From: Sulfurimonas sp.
Lineage (GTDB): Bacteria; Campylobacterota; Campylobacteria; Campylobacterales; Sulfurimonadaceae
Direction: 5' to 3'
DNA length: 63,834 nt
NCBI GenBank assembly: GCA_028684815.1
Contig: JAQUFE010000009.1
Span: 1 to 63,834, forward strand
Both the position numbers and the translations under genes were made by a program. Numbering within the stretch: the stretch's first letter is position 1; every line of letters starts with the position of its first letter. Positions 1 through 8,862 of this stretch are shown here, piece after piece. Under the pieces are notes generated by a model. The model saw only the letters and a list, made by a program, of their open reading frames with translations, did no database searches and was not told the DNA's origin.

Positions 1-171
1 AATGAAAATAGAGTTGTAGAGTATAAGTTTAAAATTAAAAAAGGTGATGAGATAGAGGTCATCCTTGGATGGTTTTTAGTAGATCCAAAAGCTGTTAAAA
101 AACTAGGACTTGAAGATGAAAAAGAGGTCACTGAGTTTAAAGTCTTTAAAAAAGAGGTTTTTGGCTTTTAA
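1..171 (+). CDS. C-terminal fragment of an unidentified protein
   Basis: The window opens inside this gene. Only the last 56 codons are present, in frame from base 1 and ending with TAA at 169-171. The visible tail is rich in lysine and glutamate, has one hydrophobic patch (ILGWFLVDP), and ends in KKEVFGF. No cofactor motif or membrane helix is visible in this part and I cannot assign a family. A 93-bp gap with a promoter separates it from the next gene on the same strand. Confidence 0.75.
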   Translation, partial: NENRVVEYKFKIKKGDEIEVILGWFLVDPKAVKKLGLEDEKEVTEFKVFKKEVFGF

Positions 172-228
172 AAGATGCCTTATTGATGCACTTGAGTGAT
201 ACTTCATTGGGCTATATTCTTTTCATAG

Positions 229-234
229 TATAAT
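229..234 (+). promoter_or_regulatory. -10 promoter element TATAAT
   Basis: A perfect TATAAT lies 30 bp upstream of the DUF4139 start. An AAAGGT ribosome-binding site follows about 9 bp before the ATG. Epsilonproteobacterial vegetative promoters usually lack a clear -35, and none is seen here. Confidence 0.5.
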
Positions 235-264
235 ACACATATATATAAATCAAAAGGTATATCT

Positions 265-1581
265 ATGAAACACTTAAGCGCGCTTTTTCTACTCTCATCT
301 TCAATTCTTTTTGCTTCTACTCTCTCAGAGAAACCAACTTCATCTTCGCTTATCGTCTATAATAATGGAGTTGCCCTTGTACATGAACAAAGAGATTTGA
401 GCCTTCAAAGAGATGATAAAGAGATAGTTTACTCTCCTGTTGCAAACACAATCATCACAGACTCAGTGAGCATCTCTTTGCCAAAAGAGGTAACTCTTTA
501 CTCTGGGCAATACAGATATGACCAACTAAGTTTGCGTAAACTCTTAGATGCGCACATTGGCAAAAAAGTTAGAATTTCTAGAGAGGAGTTTACACTTCTC
601 TCTCACGAAGCAGACACAGCACTACTAAAAGATAAAAAAGACCAAATCACATCAGTACAATCAAAAGATATTATCTTTGGGGCTATCCCAACTTCACTTC
701 TAACAAAACCCTCTTTAGTCTATAATATTGAGACAAGAAAAGCGATAGATGCTAAGATGGAGATTGACTACCTTATACGAAACATTTCTTGGAAAAGTGA
801 CTATATATTAAATCTTGATGGCGATAAGGCAACTCTTGTGGGCTGGATAAGTATAGATAATCGCTCAGGAAAATCTTACAACAACACACAACTTCATGTT
901 TTAGCTGGGGATGTAAATAGTGTTCAAACTCCAAAAATAGCAAATAGATATGCTCAAGAGATGGCTTTAAGCCAAAGAGTTGAGCATCTCTCACATGAGG
1001 GTTATCACTTTTATAGCATAGATTTTAAAGTAGATATCTCAGACCAAGAAAAAACGCAAATAAAATTTTTAAGTAAAAATGATATCAGCATCAAAAGGCT
1101 CTACAAAGCACAAACTTCAAGCCCACTAACTCTAAACTCACAAGTAAAGCATAGCGTTGAGCAGATTATAGAGATGCAAAAACTTGATGTTCCTCTTCCA
1201 AAGGGAGTAGTTAGAACCTACTCTCCATTAAAAAAACAAAAAGTTTTTTTAGGTGAAGCACTTATTTCTCACACTCCAAAAGATACAAGCGTTGAACTCG
1301 CTATTGGAAATAGCTTTGACCTTGCTCTAAGAGAGGAGATTATCTCTCGCTCAGATACAAAAGAGCACTACGATGCTACTATAAACTACACTTTAAAAAA
1401 CTCCTCTGATGAGAAAAAAACTGTAGAGGTTTTAGTGCCATTTAACAAAAATAGCACAAGCATCATAAAAACAAAAGAGAAGTTTTCTTACAAAAATGGT
1501 AACCTTGTCTCTTTTAAAGTTGTACTAGATGCTAATGCCCAGAAGAGTTTTAGTGTTAACTTTGTAAGTAAAAAGATATAA
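265..1581 (+). CDS. Secreted DUF4139 domain protein
   Basis: This is a 438-aa exported protein of unknown function. Residues 1-17 form a signal peptide (MKHLSALFLLSSSILFA). The rest is beta-rich. It has the DUF4139 pattern: an early YNNGVALV segment, the central stretch IDYLIRNISWKSDYIL near residues 166-181, and a C-terminal half with alternating polar and hydrophobic strands that ends in a beta-sandwich-like tail (VNFVSKKI). Family members occur in many bacteria and have no settled biochemical role. The ATG at 265 has an AAAGGT ribosome-binding site. The exonuclease gene follows after 12 bp, so the two may be co-transcribed, though no functional link is evident. Confidence 0.75.
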   Translation: MKHLSALFLLSSSILFASTLSEKPTSSSLIVYNNGVALVHEQRDLSLQRDDKEIVYSPVANTIITDSVSISLPKEVTLYSGQYRYDQLSLRKLLDAHIGKKVRISREEFTLLSHEADTALLKDKKDQITSVQSKDIIFGAIPTSLLTKPSLVYNIETRKAIDAKMEIDYLIRNISWKSDYILNLDGDKATLVGWISIDNRSGKSYNNTQLHVLAGDVNSVQTPKIANRYAQEMALSQRVEHLSHEGYHFYSIDFKVDISDQEKTQIKFLSKNDISIKRLYKAQTSSPLTLNSQVKHSVEQIIEMQKLDVPLPKGVVRTYSPLKKQKVFLGEALISHTPKDTSVELAIGNSFDLALREEIISRSDTKEHYDATINYTLKNSSDEKKTVEVLVPFNKNSTSIIKTKEKFSYKNGNLVSFKVVLDANAQKSFSVNFVSKKI

Positions 1582-1593
1582 AAAGGATAATTT

Positions 1594-2334
1594 TTGGCAA
1601 AAAAATATGTAATACTAGATACAGAAACAACAGGTATAGGCGAAAATGACAGGATAATTCAACTAGGCTTTATGGTGTTAGGTGCAAAAGAGATAGAGGT
1701 TTATAACGAGTTTTACTCTAGCGAGGTAGATATTAGCTTTGAGGCTATGGAAGTCCATGGCATCACTCCAGATATGCTAGAAGGAAAACCCTCTTGCGTT
1801 GATAGCGAGGCTTACAAGAGACTTTGTGAGTTAAACTCTAAAGAGAACTATCTAATCATCCACAATGCTGATTTTGACATAGGGATGCTCCAAAAAGAGG
1901 GTTTTGTAAATGAGATGAAAGTTATAGATACTCTAAGAGTTTCAAAACATGTACTTCCCGATGAAGAGTCACACCGACTCCAATATTTTCGCTACAAGAT
2001 GGGGCTTTACAAAGAGGAAGAAAAAGAGGCAGAGGAGCTTGGCATTGTAGTAAAAGCTCACGATGCTATAGGAGATGTTTTAGTTTTAAAACTCCTTTTA
2101 TCTAAACTCAGAGTTGTAGTACAATCTTCTTTTATAGGCGAAAATCCTGTTGAGAAGATGGTGGAGCTAACACAAACTCCTATCTTTGAGCACTACTTTA
2201 GATTTGGAAAATATAGAGGAAAAACTCTAAAAGAGATAGCAGTATCAGATGCTCCTTATCTTAGATGGTTGCTAAAAAATATGGAAAACCTTGATGATGA
2301 TATGCGTTACTCTATCAACAAGGTTTTAGAGTAA
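1594..2334 (+). CDS. DnaQ-like 3'-5' exonuclease with ExoX-type C-terminal domain
   Basis: This is a 246-aa DEDDh exonuclease, probably for DNA or RNA trimming or repair. Exo I is ILDTETTG with D9 and E11. Exo II is the HNADFD segment with D95. Exo III is HDAIGD with H156 and D161. All four metal ligands and the catalytic histidine are therefore present. Residues about 205-246 (FRFGKYRGKTLKEIA and following) match the DUF3820 or exodeoxyribonuclease X C-terminal module, a putative nucleic-acid-binding tail. The start is TTG, preceded by AAGGAT at a good distance, and no ATG lies nearby. It is not the replicative epsilon subunit as far as can be judged; a stand-alone repair enzyme is more likely. 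Confidence 0.8.
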   Translation: MAKKYVILDTETTGIGENDRIIQLGFMVLGAKEIEVYNEFYSSEVDISFEAMEVHGITPDMLEGKPSCVDSEAYKRLCELNSKENYLIIHNADFDIGMLQKEGFVNEMKVIDTLRVSKHVLPDEESHRLQYFRYKMGLYKEEEKEAEELGIVVKAHDAIGDVLVLKLLLSKLRVVVQSSFIGENPVEKMVELTQTPIFEHYFRFGKYRGKTLKEIAVSDAPYLRWLLKNMENLDDDMRYSINKVLE

Positions 2335-2392
2335 AAGTCATAAACATTTAAGTCGCTCTTTGGTTTGTGTAAAGTAAAGCTTATAAAGCCTC

Positions 2393-3778
2393 TTAAGAGA
2401 AAAATACAGAAGCCAGAAAAAAGAGTAAAAGCGCAATTGCAGCGCTTATGAGAGTATATGGGAGTTGAGTATTTACATGTTCAACCACATCACAATCGCT
2501 TGCCATTGAAGATATGATGGTGGTGTCTGAGATAGGTGAGCTATGGTCGCCAAAGATGCCACCAGATATAGCAGCTCCTAAAACCAAAGCGATGTTAGCA
2601 TCTAGCGCTACAGCCATAGGAACAGCTATTGGTATCATAATACTAAAAGTTCCCCAACTAGTTCCCGTTGAAAAAGAAATGAGTGAACTTAGTATAAATA
2701 CAACAGATGCTAGAAGATAAACATTCAAACTCTCTTGTGCTAAAGATGCCAAATACTCACCCGTTTTTAACTCACTTGTAACCTCACCTATGGCAAAAGA
2801 AAAAAGTAAAATTATAGCTATGGGAAAGAGTTTTACAGCTCCTTTAAATGCACTTATACTCCAAGTTTTATAAGTCATATTTCTTTTTAGTATGTAGTAA
2901 AAAAACATGAACACTAGAGTTGTTAAAACTGTGTAAAAGATGGCGCTTGAACCGTTGCCTTTTAGTAAATTTCCATCTCCACTAATGTAGAGATAAACAA
3001 AAACTAAAATAACCATTAGGGCTATTGGGACTATCATAAAATACATGCTTTGTATTTTTTTCTCTATGTGTTGCTCTTTTGTAGTCTCAATATTTATATA
3101 TTTAGCTTCTCTCATTGCGCCTATATCAATCTTGAACCAAACAGCTACAAATGTAACAATAAGCGCTACCATCGCATAGAAGTTAAATGCTATAGACTCT
3201 AGAAGTATAGTGATAGCATCACCTTCTATAACGCCACTTTGAATCTGTGTTGCAATGAGTCCTAAAAGAAGTGCACCCCAACCATTTAAGATTATCAAAG
3301 AGCTTACTGGAGCTGCTGTTGAGTCGCAAACAAAGGCTAGTTTGGCAGCTGGGATCTTATACTCTTTAACAAAACCACGACCGACAGCTCCTGCTATTAG
3401 TGAGGTGATAGAAGACTCTATAAAGATAGCTAAACCAATGATATAACTAAGTATTAGTGCTGACCTAGCGGATTTTACAAGGCCCAGTCTCTTTTGCATA
3501 AACTCTACAAATCCCTCGATGCCACCACTTTGCTCTATAAGAGCCATAATGCTACCAACTAAGATAGCAAAACCAAGTGTTTTTAAAATCCAAGGCTCAC
3601 TAAGGAGTGAGATAAAAAGTTCAAAAATAGCTCTTATACTAAGTATGATAGAGTAGTCATGAAGTATAAAAAGACCTAAGACAATCCCACTAAACAGAGA
3701 GATTATAACACTTCTAGTATAGAGTGCTAAAGTGATTGCAAGAAGTGATGGAAGAAGAGATAGAGCAGATGTTTCTAT
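2393..3778 (-). CDS. Na+/H+ antiporter, NhaC family (non-canonical start)
   Basis: This is a multi-pass inner-membrane antiporter of the NhaC type, exchanging Na+ for H+ or acting on a related substrate. Family signs are the motifs SSPISDTTIISS, GTSWGTFSIMIPIAVPMA and AFVCDSTAAPVSSLII. The first in-frame ATG is at 3547 and gives only 384 aa, but clear membrane coding continues upstream in the same frame for 77 more codons (LLPSLLAITLALYTRSVI and onward). That extension contains no ATG, GTG or TTG before the upstream stop at about 3809-3811. The most family-like start is ATA at 3776-3778, two bases after the TAG of the acetyltransferase gene, giving 461 aa, a normal family length. Either an ATA start, coupled reinitiation or a damaged start codon is implied. 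Confidence 0.75.
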   Translation of the reverse strand: METSALSLLPSLLAITLALYTRSVIISLFSGIVLGLFILHDYSIILSIRAIFELFISLLSEPWILKTLGFAILVGSIMALIEQSGGIEGFVEFMQKRLGLVKSARSALILSYIIGLAIFIESSITSLIAGAVGRGFVKEYKIPAAKLAFVCDSTAAPVSSLIILNGWGALLLGLIATQIQSGVIEGDAITILLESIAFNFYAMVALIVTFVAVWFKIDIGAMREAKYINIETTKEQHIEKKIQSMYFMIVPIALMVILVFVYLYISGDGNLLKGNGSSAIFYTVLTTLVFMFFYYILKRNMTYKTWSISAFKGAVKLFPIAIILLFSFAIGEVTSELKTGEYLASLAQESLNVYLLASVVFILSSLISFSTGTSWGTFSIMIPIAVPMAVALDANIALVLGAAISGGIFGDHSSPISDTTIISSMASDCDVVEHVNTQLPYTLISAAIALLLFFLASVFFS

Positions 3779-3780
3779 GG

Positions 3781-4404
3781 CTAGAACTCTATAGCTAAAA
3801 GTACCAACCCTGCTCTACCAAACTTCTCTTTGTAGATTTCACACTCTTTTTGTCGAACCTCTTTAAAGCCTAGTTTTTTATAGTAAAGTAGAGTCTCTAA
3901 TGAGCCAATCTCAACCATAGCTTGAGCTATTCTATAACCCTTTAGTCTTGCACTTAAGAGACTCTTTTGCATTAAAGCCTTTAATACTCCAACATCTATA
4001 AAACCCTCTATCTCTTCCATAAAGTCAAAGATAAGAGTTCTCTTATTTAACTCAAAATCACAAGCCTCTAAAATCTCTAAATACTCATTACTACCATTGT
4101 GTCTCTCTATCTCTTCTATTGCCTCTACAAAAGAATCTCTTGTTGAAATTCTAGGTTCATACGTACATAGTGAGCCTACTTTCTCACCATCTATCTCAGC
4201 TATTAAAAAGTTAGTGTAATGACAATAGTTCTTAGCGTTTGTAGTAGTTAGCTTCTCTAAATATTTTAAAGTCTCTTCATCTTTTTTAGTTGCAAATATA
4301 AGATCAAACATTCCATATTTTTTTTCAGCACGAGAACTCTGCAGTATCATTTGTGCCAAAAAAGGGGCGTCTTCACTTAAAGCTTTTCTAATTTTTATAC
4401 TCAT
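3781..4404 (-). CDS. GNAT-family N-acetyltransferase
   Basis: This protein of about 207 aa has a GNAT layout. An N-terminal strand-helix unit (IKIRKALSEDAPFLAQMILQ) leads to the core strand FLIAEIDGEKVGSLCTYEP. A later segment (KGYRIAQAMVEIG) sits at the acetyl-CoA pyrophosphate-loop position, and LLYYKKLGFKEVR is the typical GNAT strand 5 and helix 5. The substrate is unknown. I prefer the ATG at 4404 because GGATGA lies 5 bp upstream; an upstream TTG at 4416 would add four residues. The NhaC antiporter begins immediately after its stop codon, which suggests one transcript. Confidence 0.75.
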   Translation of the reverse strand: MSIKIRKALSEDAPFLAQMILQSSRAEKKYGMFDLIFATKKDEETLKYLEKLTTTNAKNYCHYTNFLIAEIDGEKVGSLCTYEPRISTRDSFVEAIEEIERHNGSNEYLEILEACDFELNKRTLIFDFMEEIEGFIDVGVLKALMQKSLLSARLKGYRIAQAMVEIGSLETLLYYKKLGFKEVRQKECEIYKEKFGRAGLVLLAIEF

Positions 4405-4586
4405 ATTTTCATCCAAAATTATTTATCTTCATATAGTGGTAATAGTACCATATATTATGATAAATTCATTCTTAATTTGTAGTATTTTGCTAAATTCATT
4501 ATTTGTAGTATAAATAGATTTGATTTTGTGGGTTTTGTGATAGCATAGGCTCTACTCAAATGAGAGTAAAAGCTCTATTTAGGACT

Positions 4587-6179
4587 TTAATCCTCTTTCG
4601 TCATTCTATCTTTTGCAACAATTCCAAGAAGTGAGAGACCGACCCTAAGCGAAAGAGCTACAACTTCTAAAAGTTTTAAAAGTTTTGTTTCATCATCACT
4701 TCCTATGATTCTGCAATCATAGTAAAATTTATGTAGAGATGCCGCTAGAGATTTTAGGTACTCTGGGAGTTTTTGAACTTGGCGAGAACTAAATGCATCT
4801 TCAATGACTTCTGGCAGTAAAAGTGCATCAAAGAGTAGCGCATCCGCACTCTCATTAAGTCCTTTTAGTGAAGATGCCATAATCTCCTCTTTACTAAAGT
4901 TACTCTTTGAGAGGATAGTTTGAATCCTAGCATGAGCATACTGTATATAAAAAATAGGATTTGAGCTATCTTGCTTTTTAAATTCATTTAGATCAAACTC
5001 TAGTGCAGTATCACTCTTTTTTGAGGCAAATATAAAGCGAAGTGCATCTGAGCCTATCTCATCTACAATATCACTCATAAGTATGACATTTCCTGCGCGC
5101 TTACTCATTTTGTATGGTTCGCCATCCTTTAGCAAACTAACCATTTGAGAAAGAAGAGTCTCTAGTTTTTTGCTATCATAGCCAAGATACTCAACTGCAG
5201 CATTTACACGGGAGATATAGCCGTGATGGTCAGCTCCCCAGATATTTATATAGTGCTCATAGCCCCGCTCAAACTTTTTGTTATGATAGACTATATCACC
5301 AGCTAAATAAGTTGGGCGACCATCTTCACGGACAACCACTCTGTCGTTATCATCGCCTTTAGCCTCAGATGCTATCCAGACTTTATCATCCTTTGTGTAG
5401 ACACCATCACCCATCTTCTGCATCACTCTGTGCCAATCATCATATAAAGATGACTCATTTACAAAGCTATCAAAGTGAATATTTGTAGCGGCTAGTGTAT
5501 CTACTACAATCTTCATAACACCATCTTTAGCCCAAAGTGCAAGCTCTTTTTGGCGAGACTCATCACTTAGAATCTCTTTACCAAACTTAGCCACAGCATC
5601 GTGAGAAAGAGCATCAAGATAGTCACCTCTATAGTAGCTCTCTGGATACTCTACACTCTCGCCTAAGATATTTTCACGACCATAAAGTTGGATAGAAAGC
5701 CCTAATAGGTCTATCTGATTACCAGCATCATTTACATAGTACTCAGCAGTAATGTCATAACCCAAGTGTTTTGCTAGTCTATAGAGAGTATCTCCATAAA
5801 CTGCGCCCCTTGCATGACCAATATGAAGTGGCCCTGTAGGATTTGCACTAACAAATTCTAAGAGAATTTTGCTATTTTTTTCTTGTTTACCAAACTCACT
5901 TTGGTTCTCTAGCGCCCAAGAAGCATACTCATTTAAAAAATCTTCACTAAGGCGGAAGTTTAGATAGCCTTTTAAAGATTCAACACTAGAGAAAATTTCA
6001 TGATTATCAAATGAAGATGCTATCTCCTCAGCTATAAGCATTGGAGATTTTCTAAGTTCTTTGGCTAAAGAGAAAGCTATTGGTGTAGAAAAATGTCCAA
6101 AACTTCTATCTTTTGGTTTTTCTAAAACAACGTCACAATCAAATTTTTCACGCAGAAGTGATGATACTCGTTGTTTCAA
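4587..6179 (-). CDS. argS: Arginyl-tRNA synthetase
   Basis: Class I aminoacyl-tRNA synthetase of 530 aa that charges tRNA-Arg with arginine in the cytoplasm. The HIGH signature (GPLHIGHARG) is at residues 119-122, and the KMSKS-like loop reads KMSKR near residue 355. The C-terminal helical region, with the FYIQYAHARIQTI segment, is the anticodon-binding domain. Length is normal. The only possible start is TTG at 6179, because TAA (the tatA stop) lies two codons upstream in the same frame. The pairing with tatA matches the order I recall from Campylobacter jejuni. Confidence 0.97.
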   Translation of the reverse strand: MKQRVSSLLREKFDCDVVLEKPKDRSFGHFSTPIAFSLAKELRKSPMLIAEEIASSFDNHEIFSSVESLKGYLNFRLSEDFLNEYASWALENQSEFGKQEKNSKILLEFVSANPTGPLHIGHARGAVYGDTLYRLAKHLGYDITAEYYVNDAGNQIDLLGLSIQLYGRENILGESVEYPESYYRGDYLDALSHDAVAKFGKEILSDESRQKELALWAKDGVMKIVVDTLAATNIHFDSFVNESSLYDDWHRVMQKMGDGVYTKDDKVWIASEAKGDDNDRVVVREDGRPTYLAGDIVYHNKKFERGYEHYINIWGADHHGYISRVNAAVEYLGYDSKKLETLLSQMVSLLKDGEPYKMSKRAGNVILMSDIVDEIGSDALRFIFASKKSDTALEFDLNEFKKQDSSNPIFYIQYAHARIQTILSKSNFSKEEIMASSLKGLNESADALLFDALLLPEVIEDAFSSRQVQKLPEYLKSLAASLHKFYYDCRIIGSDDETKLLKLLEVVALSLRVGLSLLGIVAKDRMTKED

Positions 6180-6182
6180 AGT

Positions 6183-6422
6183 TTACGCTTGTGTTGTAGT
6201 TTTTGGAGCTTCTGTTGAAGCTGTAGTTGTAGTTTCAGTTTCTACTTTTTTAGGAGCATCAGTAGAAGCCATTTCAGCTTCATCAACTTCTTTCATCTCA
6301 CTTTTAAAGTTTTTGATTCCTTTACCAAGCCCTTTTGCTAAATCAGGTATCTTTTTTGCACCAAATAAGAGTACGATAATTCCAAATATTATTAGTAGTT
6401 CAGTTCCACCAGGCATTCCCAT
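6183..6422 (-). CDS. tatA: Sec-independent translocase subunit TatA/E
   Basis: This 79-aa protein forms the oligomeric pore-like component of the twin-arginine export pathway. It has a short N-terminal membrane helix (residues 8-21), the [17 protein letters not shown] amphipathic helix with the family's conserved FG and P, and an acidic, threonine-rich tail. Its clients in this window would include the Rieske protein and the sulfide dehydrogenase flavoprotein, both with RR signal peptides. The ATG has AAGGAAAG upstream. Its stop codon lies one sense codon before the TTG start of argS in the same reading frame, so the two must be translationally coupled or initiated separately. Confidence 0.95.
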   Translation of the reverse strand: MGMPGGTELLIIFGIIVLLFGAKKIPDLAKGLGKGIKNFKSEMKEVDEAEMASTDAPKKVETETTTTASTEAPKTTTQA

Positions 6423-6454
6423 GTTCTTTCCTTTTTTTATAAAATTAATGCGAG

Positions 6455-6460
6455 AGTATA
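6455..6460 (-). promoter_or_regulatory. -10 element TATACT for tatA-argS
   Basis: On the minus strand TATACT lies 32 bp upstream of the tatA ATG, in the 85-bp gap after gmk. It would allow tatA-argS to be transcribed separately from the upstream gmk block. Confidence 0.4.
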
Positions 6461-6507
6461 GCTATAATTTGCTGTAATTACTCTTATCGCTTAGAGCAAA
6501 ATTGATG

Positions 6508-7137
6508 CTATTGCTCTATATCTTCCCAATTTTGAACAAATTCATTTATTCTGTGAGTAGGGACTTTTATTCTTGCTGTTTTTGCAATCTGTCTTAACAC
6601 ATCTGCTGCTAAATCAAAATCATCATTTATTACTACAAAGTCATATTCTGAAGTTCTTTGAATCTCTCTTTTAGCCATTTTAATGCGATTTTCAATCACC
6701 TCATCAGAGTCTGTTGAACGATCCACTAATCTTTTTTTTAACTCTGATAAAGATGGGGGAGTTATAAATACAGATGTCGTAATATCTCCTAACCTGTTTT
6801 TTATAGCAGTGTTTCCTTGTACATCAATATCAAAAATCACTAACTTACCCTGACTCAAAGCTTCTTTAACAGGTTTTAAGGATGTTCCGTAGTAGTTTCC
6901 ATGCACTAATGCATACTCCAAAAATAGATCTTGCTCTATATCTTTTTGAAACTCCTCTTTGCTAACAAAATAGTAATGAACTCCCTCTTCTTCTCCCTTT
7001 CGCATGGGGCGGGTAGTCGTAGAGATAGAAAAATAATAATCTCCTATATCATTTATTATTGCATTTATTAGGGAGCTTTTTCCAGCACCGCTAGGACCAG
7101 ATAGTACTAAAACAACACCGTTTTTTTTATACATCAT
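6508..7137 (-). CDS. gmk: Guanylate kinase
   Basis: This 209-aa enzyme phosphorylates GMP to GDP with ATP. The P-loop GPSGAGKSS is at residues 14-22. The GMP-binding region follows as STTTRPMRKGEEEGVHYYFV and EYALVHGNYYGTS, and the lid region contains RLVDRSTDS. Length is normal. The ATG overlaps the stop of the upstream acidic-protein gene by 4 bp, so translation is probably coupled. In Helicobacter and Campylobacter gmk also sits next to a gene for a highly acidic protein, as here. Confidence 0.96.
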   Translation of the reverse strand: MMYKKNGVVLVLSGPSGAGKSSLINAIINDIGDYYFSISTTTRPMRKGEEEGVHYYFVSKEEFQKDIEQDLFLEYALVHGNYYGTSLKPVKEALSQGKLVIFDIDVQGNTAIKNRLGDITTSVFITPPSLSELKKRLVDRSTDSDEVIENRIKMAKREIQRTSEYDFVVINDDFDLAADVLRQIAKTARIKVPTHRINEFVQNWEDIEQ

Positions 7138-8816
7138 TTTTCGCCCAATGTTATATTAATATTTATCTTCATACCCTTTAAAGATGCTGCTACATCTTTA
7201 TCTGAAAGTGCTTTTAGAAGTTTTTTAAGAGACTCTACGCCCTCATCATCAGAACTTATCTCTTGTGGTAATTCTAATTCCTGAAGCTCATGAGGCTCAT
7301 TTTCATCAAACTCCTCAAACTCTTCTTGCATCTCATCTTCGACTTCCTCGCCAATAGCTAGTTTAATATCTCTAGTATTTAACGATTCTAACTCATCAAT
7401 ATCACTCATATCTATATCCAATAGCGCATCCTCATCAAGCTCACTCTCTAAGTCCTCTTCGCTAAGTCCAAGCACAGCATCTTCAATTGTGCTCTCCAAA
7501 TCATCATCGCTTATATCATCAATATTTAGCTCATCTTCTTGAGTTAACTCTTCATGTTCCTCGTCTATCTCTTGCATCTCATCATCTGTCTCTTGTAGCT
7601 CATCAAAATTTTCATCTTGACTTGCTTCTACACTCTCTTGCAAATTTTCTTCTTTTTTAGGCTCTTCTATAACTTCTTGCTGAGCCAATTCATCTTCAAG
7701 ATCAAACTCTTCTAATTCATCTAAATCCTCAAGGCTAAACTCGTCATCTTGACTTGCTTCTGCACTCTCTTCTTCTATATCTTCAACCATCTCTTCTTTT
7801 TCGACTTTACGCTCGAGCCCATCAGCCGCCTTATCTTGAGCCTTTTCATCTTCTAGCTCAAAACCCTCTAACTCATCCAAATTATCAAAATTAAACTCAT
7901 CATCTTTTTTTATTTTTTCTTCCTCTTTGTTCTCATCATCAAGTTCTAAATTATCCAAACCACTAAGACTATGTTCGTCTATCTCTTCATCTTCCAAGCC
8001 ATCGAGATCTAACTCTTCATCATCCAAATCAAAGTCTTCAAAGTCTAAATCATCCAAGTCATCATCATCATCTTTCTCAGCTTCTTGGAGGAGATTTTGT
8101 ACCTCTTGAACTTCATCTTTATCTAAAATACTCTCACTTTTTTCTTGAGTGCTACTTCCAATATCTTCATCATCCAAGCCATCTAGTTCTAAATCATCAA
8201 CTCCATCACTTTCTTCAAGATCTATATCCATATCATCAAGTCCATCATCTTCTTCAAGGTCTATGTCCATATCATCAAGTTCTTCATCATCTTGTTTAAC
8301 AGGGGCTTTAGCATCTTCTTCTACAATTTCTTCAAATCCATCTAAACTTTCAAGCTCATCCATAATATCCAAGTCAACATCTTCAATTTCACCCTCTTCT
8401 AAATCATCATCAAACTCTAAAGGTTTTGCGTTGTCTTGTGCATCTGAGTCGCTAGGAAGTGTTTTTATTAGGTCTATTTCATCTTTACTAGCCTGCTCCT
8501 CAGAGCTATCTAAGCTTGCAAAAAGTTCGACTAAGTCAGTTGGTAAAAATGGTTTTCTTAAAGTTTCTGTAAAGCCCTCGACCGCCTCAGCATCTCGTGA
8601 ACAGATATACAATGACTTGTTAAAGGTAACTTTTTCTTTAATCTCATCAAGAATCTCTTGTGTATAAATGGCATCATCTACTACAAAAAGGTCGTAGTTC
8701 TGTGTTTTCAAATCTTCTATGTCAGTGATTATGTCTAGTTCGTCAGATGTTTTTTGAGCACTTAGCGTGACAAGCTTAGTAACTACTGGATTTTCATTTA
8801 GAAGTAAAATTTTCAC
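7134..8816 (-). CDS. Highly acidic protein with receiver-like N-terminus
   Basis: This 560-aa protein consists mostly of aspartate and glutamate. Residues 1-100 resemble a degenerate response-regulator receiver fold (MKILLLNENPVV, then a YDLFVVDD strand end). Residues about 105-500 are low-complexity Asp/Glu with short leucine-aspartate repeats, including a 13-residue tandem duplication. The last 40 residues (SLKKLLKALSDKDVAASLKG and a short beta end) look folded and may bind a partner. It occupies the place of the poly-E-rich protein next to gmk in Helicobacter pylori and of the highly acidic protein next to fliR in Campylobacter jejuni. A flagellar or scaffolding role is only an inference from fliR beside it. 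Confidence 0.8.
   Translation of the reverse strand: MKILLLNENPVVTKLVTLSAQKTSDELDIITDIEDLKTQNYDLFVVDDAIYTQEILDEIKEKVTFNKSLYICSRDAEAVEGFTETLRKPFLPTDLVELFASLDSSEEQASKDEIDLIKTLPSDSDAQDNAKPLEFDDDLEEGEIEDVDLDIMDELESLDGFEEIVEEDAKAPVKQDDEELDDMDIDLEEDDGLDDMDIDLEESDGVDDLELDGLDDEDIGSSTQEKSESILDKDEVQEVQNLLQEAEKDDDDDLDDLDFEDFDLDDEELDLDGLEDEEIDEHSLSGLDNLELDDENKEEEKIKKDDEFNFDNLDELEGFELEDEKAQDKAADGLERKVEKEEMVEDIEEESAEASQDDEFSLEDLDELEEFDLEDELAQQEVIEEPKKEENLQESVEASQDENFDELQETDDEMQEIDEEHEELTQEDELNIDDISDDDLESTIEDAVLGLSEEDLESELDEDALLDIDMSDIDELESLNTRDIKLAIGEEVEDEMQEEFEEFDENEPHELQELELPQEISSDDEGVESLKKLLKALSDKDVAASLKGMKININITLGEK
8213..8290 (-). repeat. 39-bp tandem duplication inside the acidic-protein gene
   Basis: Two adjacent 39-bp units (8213-8251 and 8252-8290) encode consecutive 13-residue blocks, each containing LDDMDIDLEE. 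The units differ at a few positions. This suggests slippage-driven length change in the acidic region. Confidence 0.8.
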
Positions 8817-8862
8817 AAGCTTTCCTTTGAGGGCATAAATCCTATCATTGTATCAAAAAAAA

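Noticed and set aside
8149-8667. Long serine-rich open frame on the plus strand opposite the acidic-protein gene
   Set aside because: It is the antisense shadow of GAT/GAA codon runs; Asp/Glu-rich sequence read backwards gives Ser-rich frames. No ribosome-binding site or promoter fits it.
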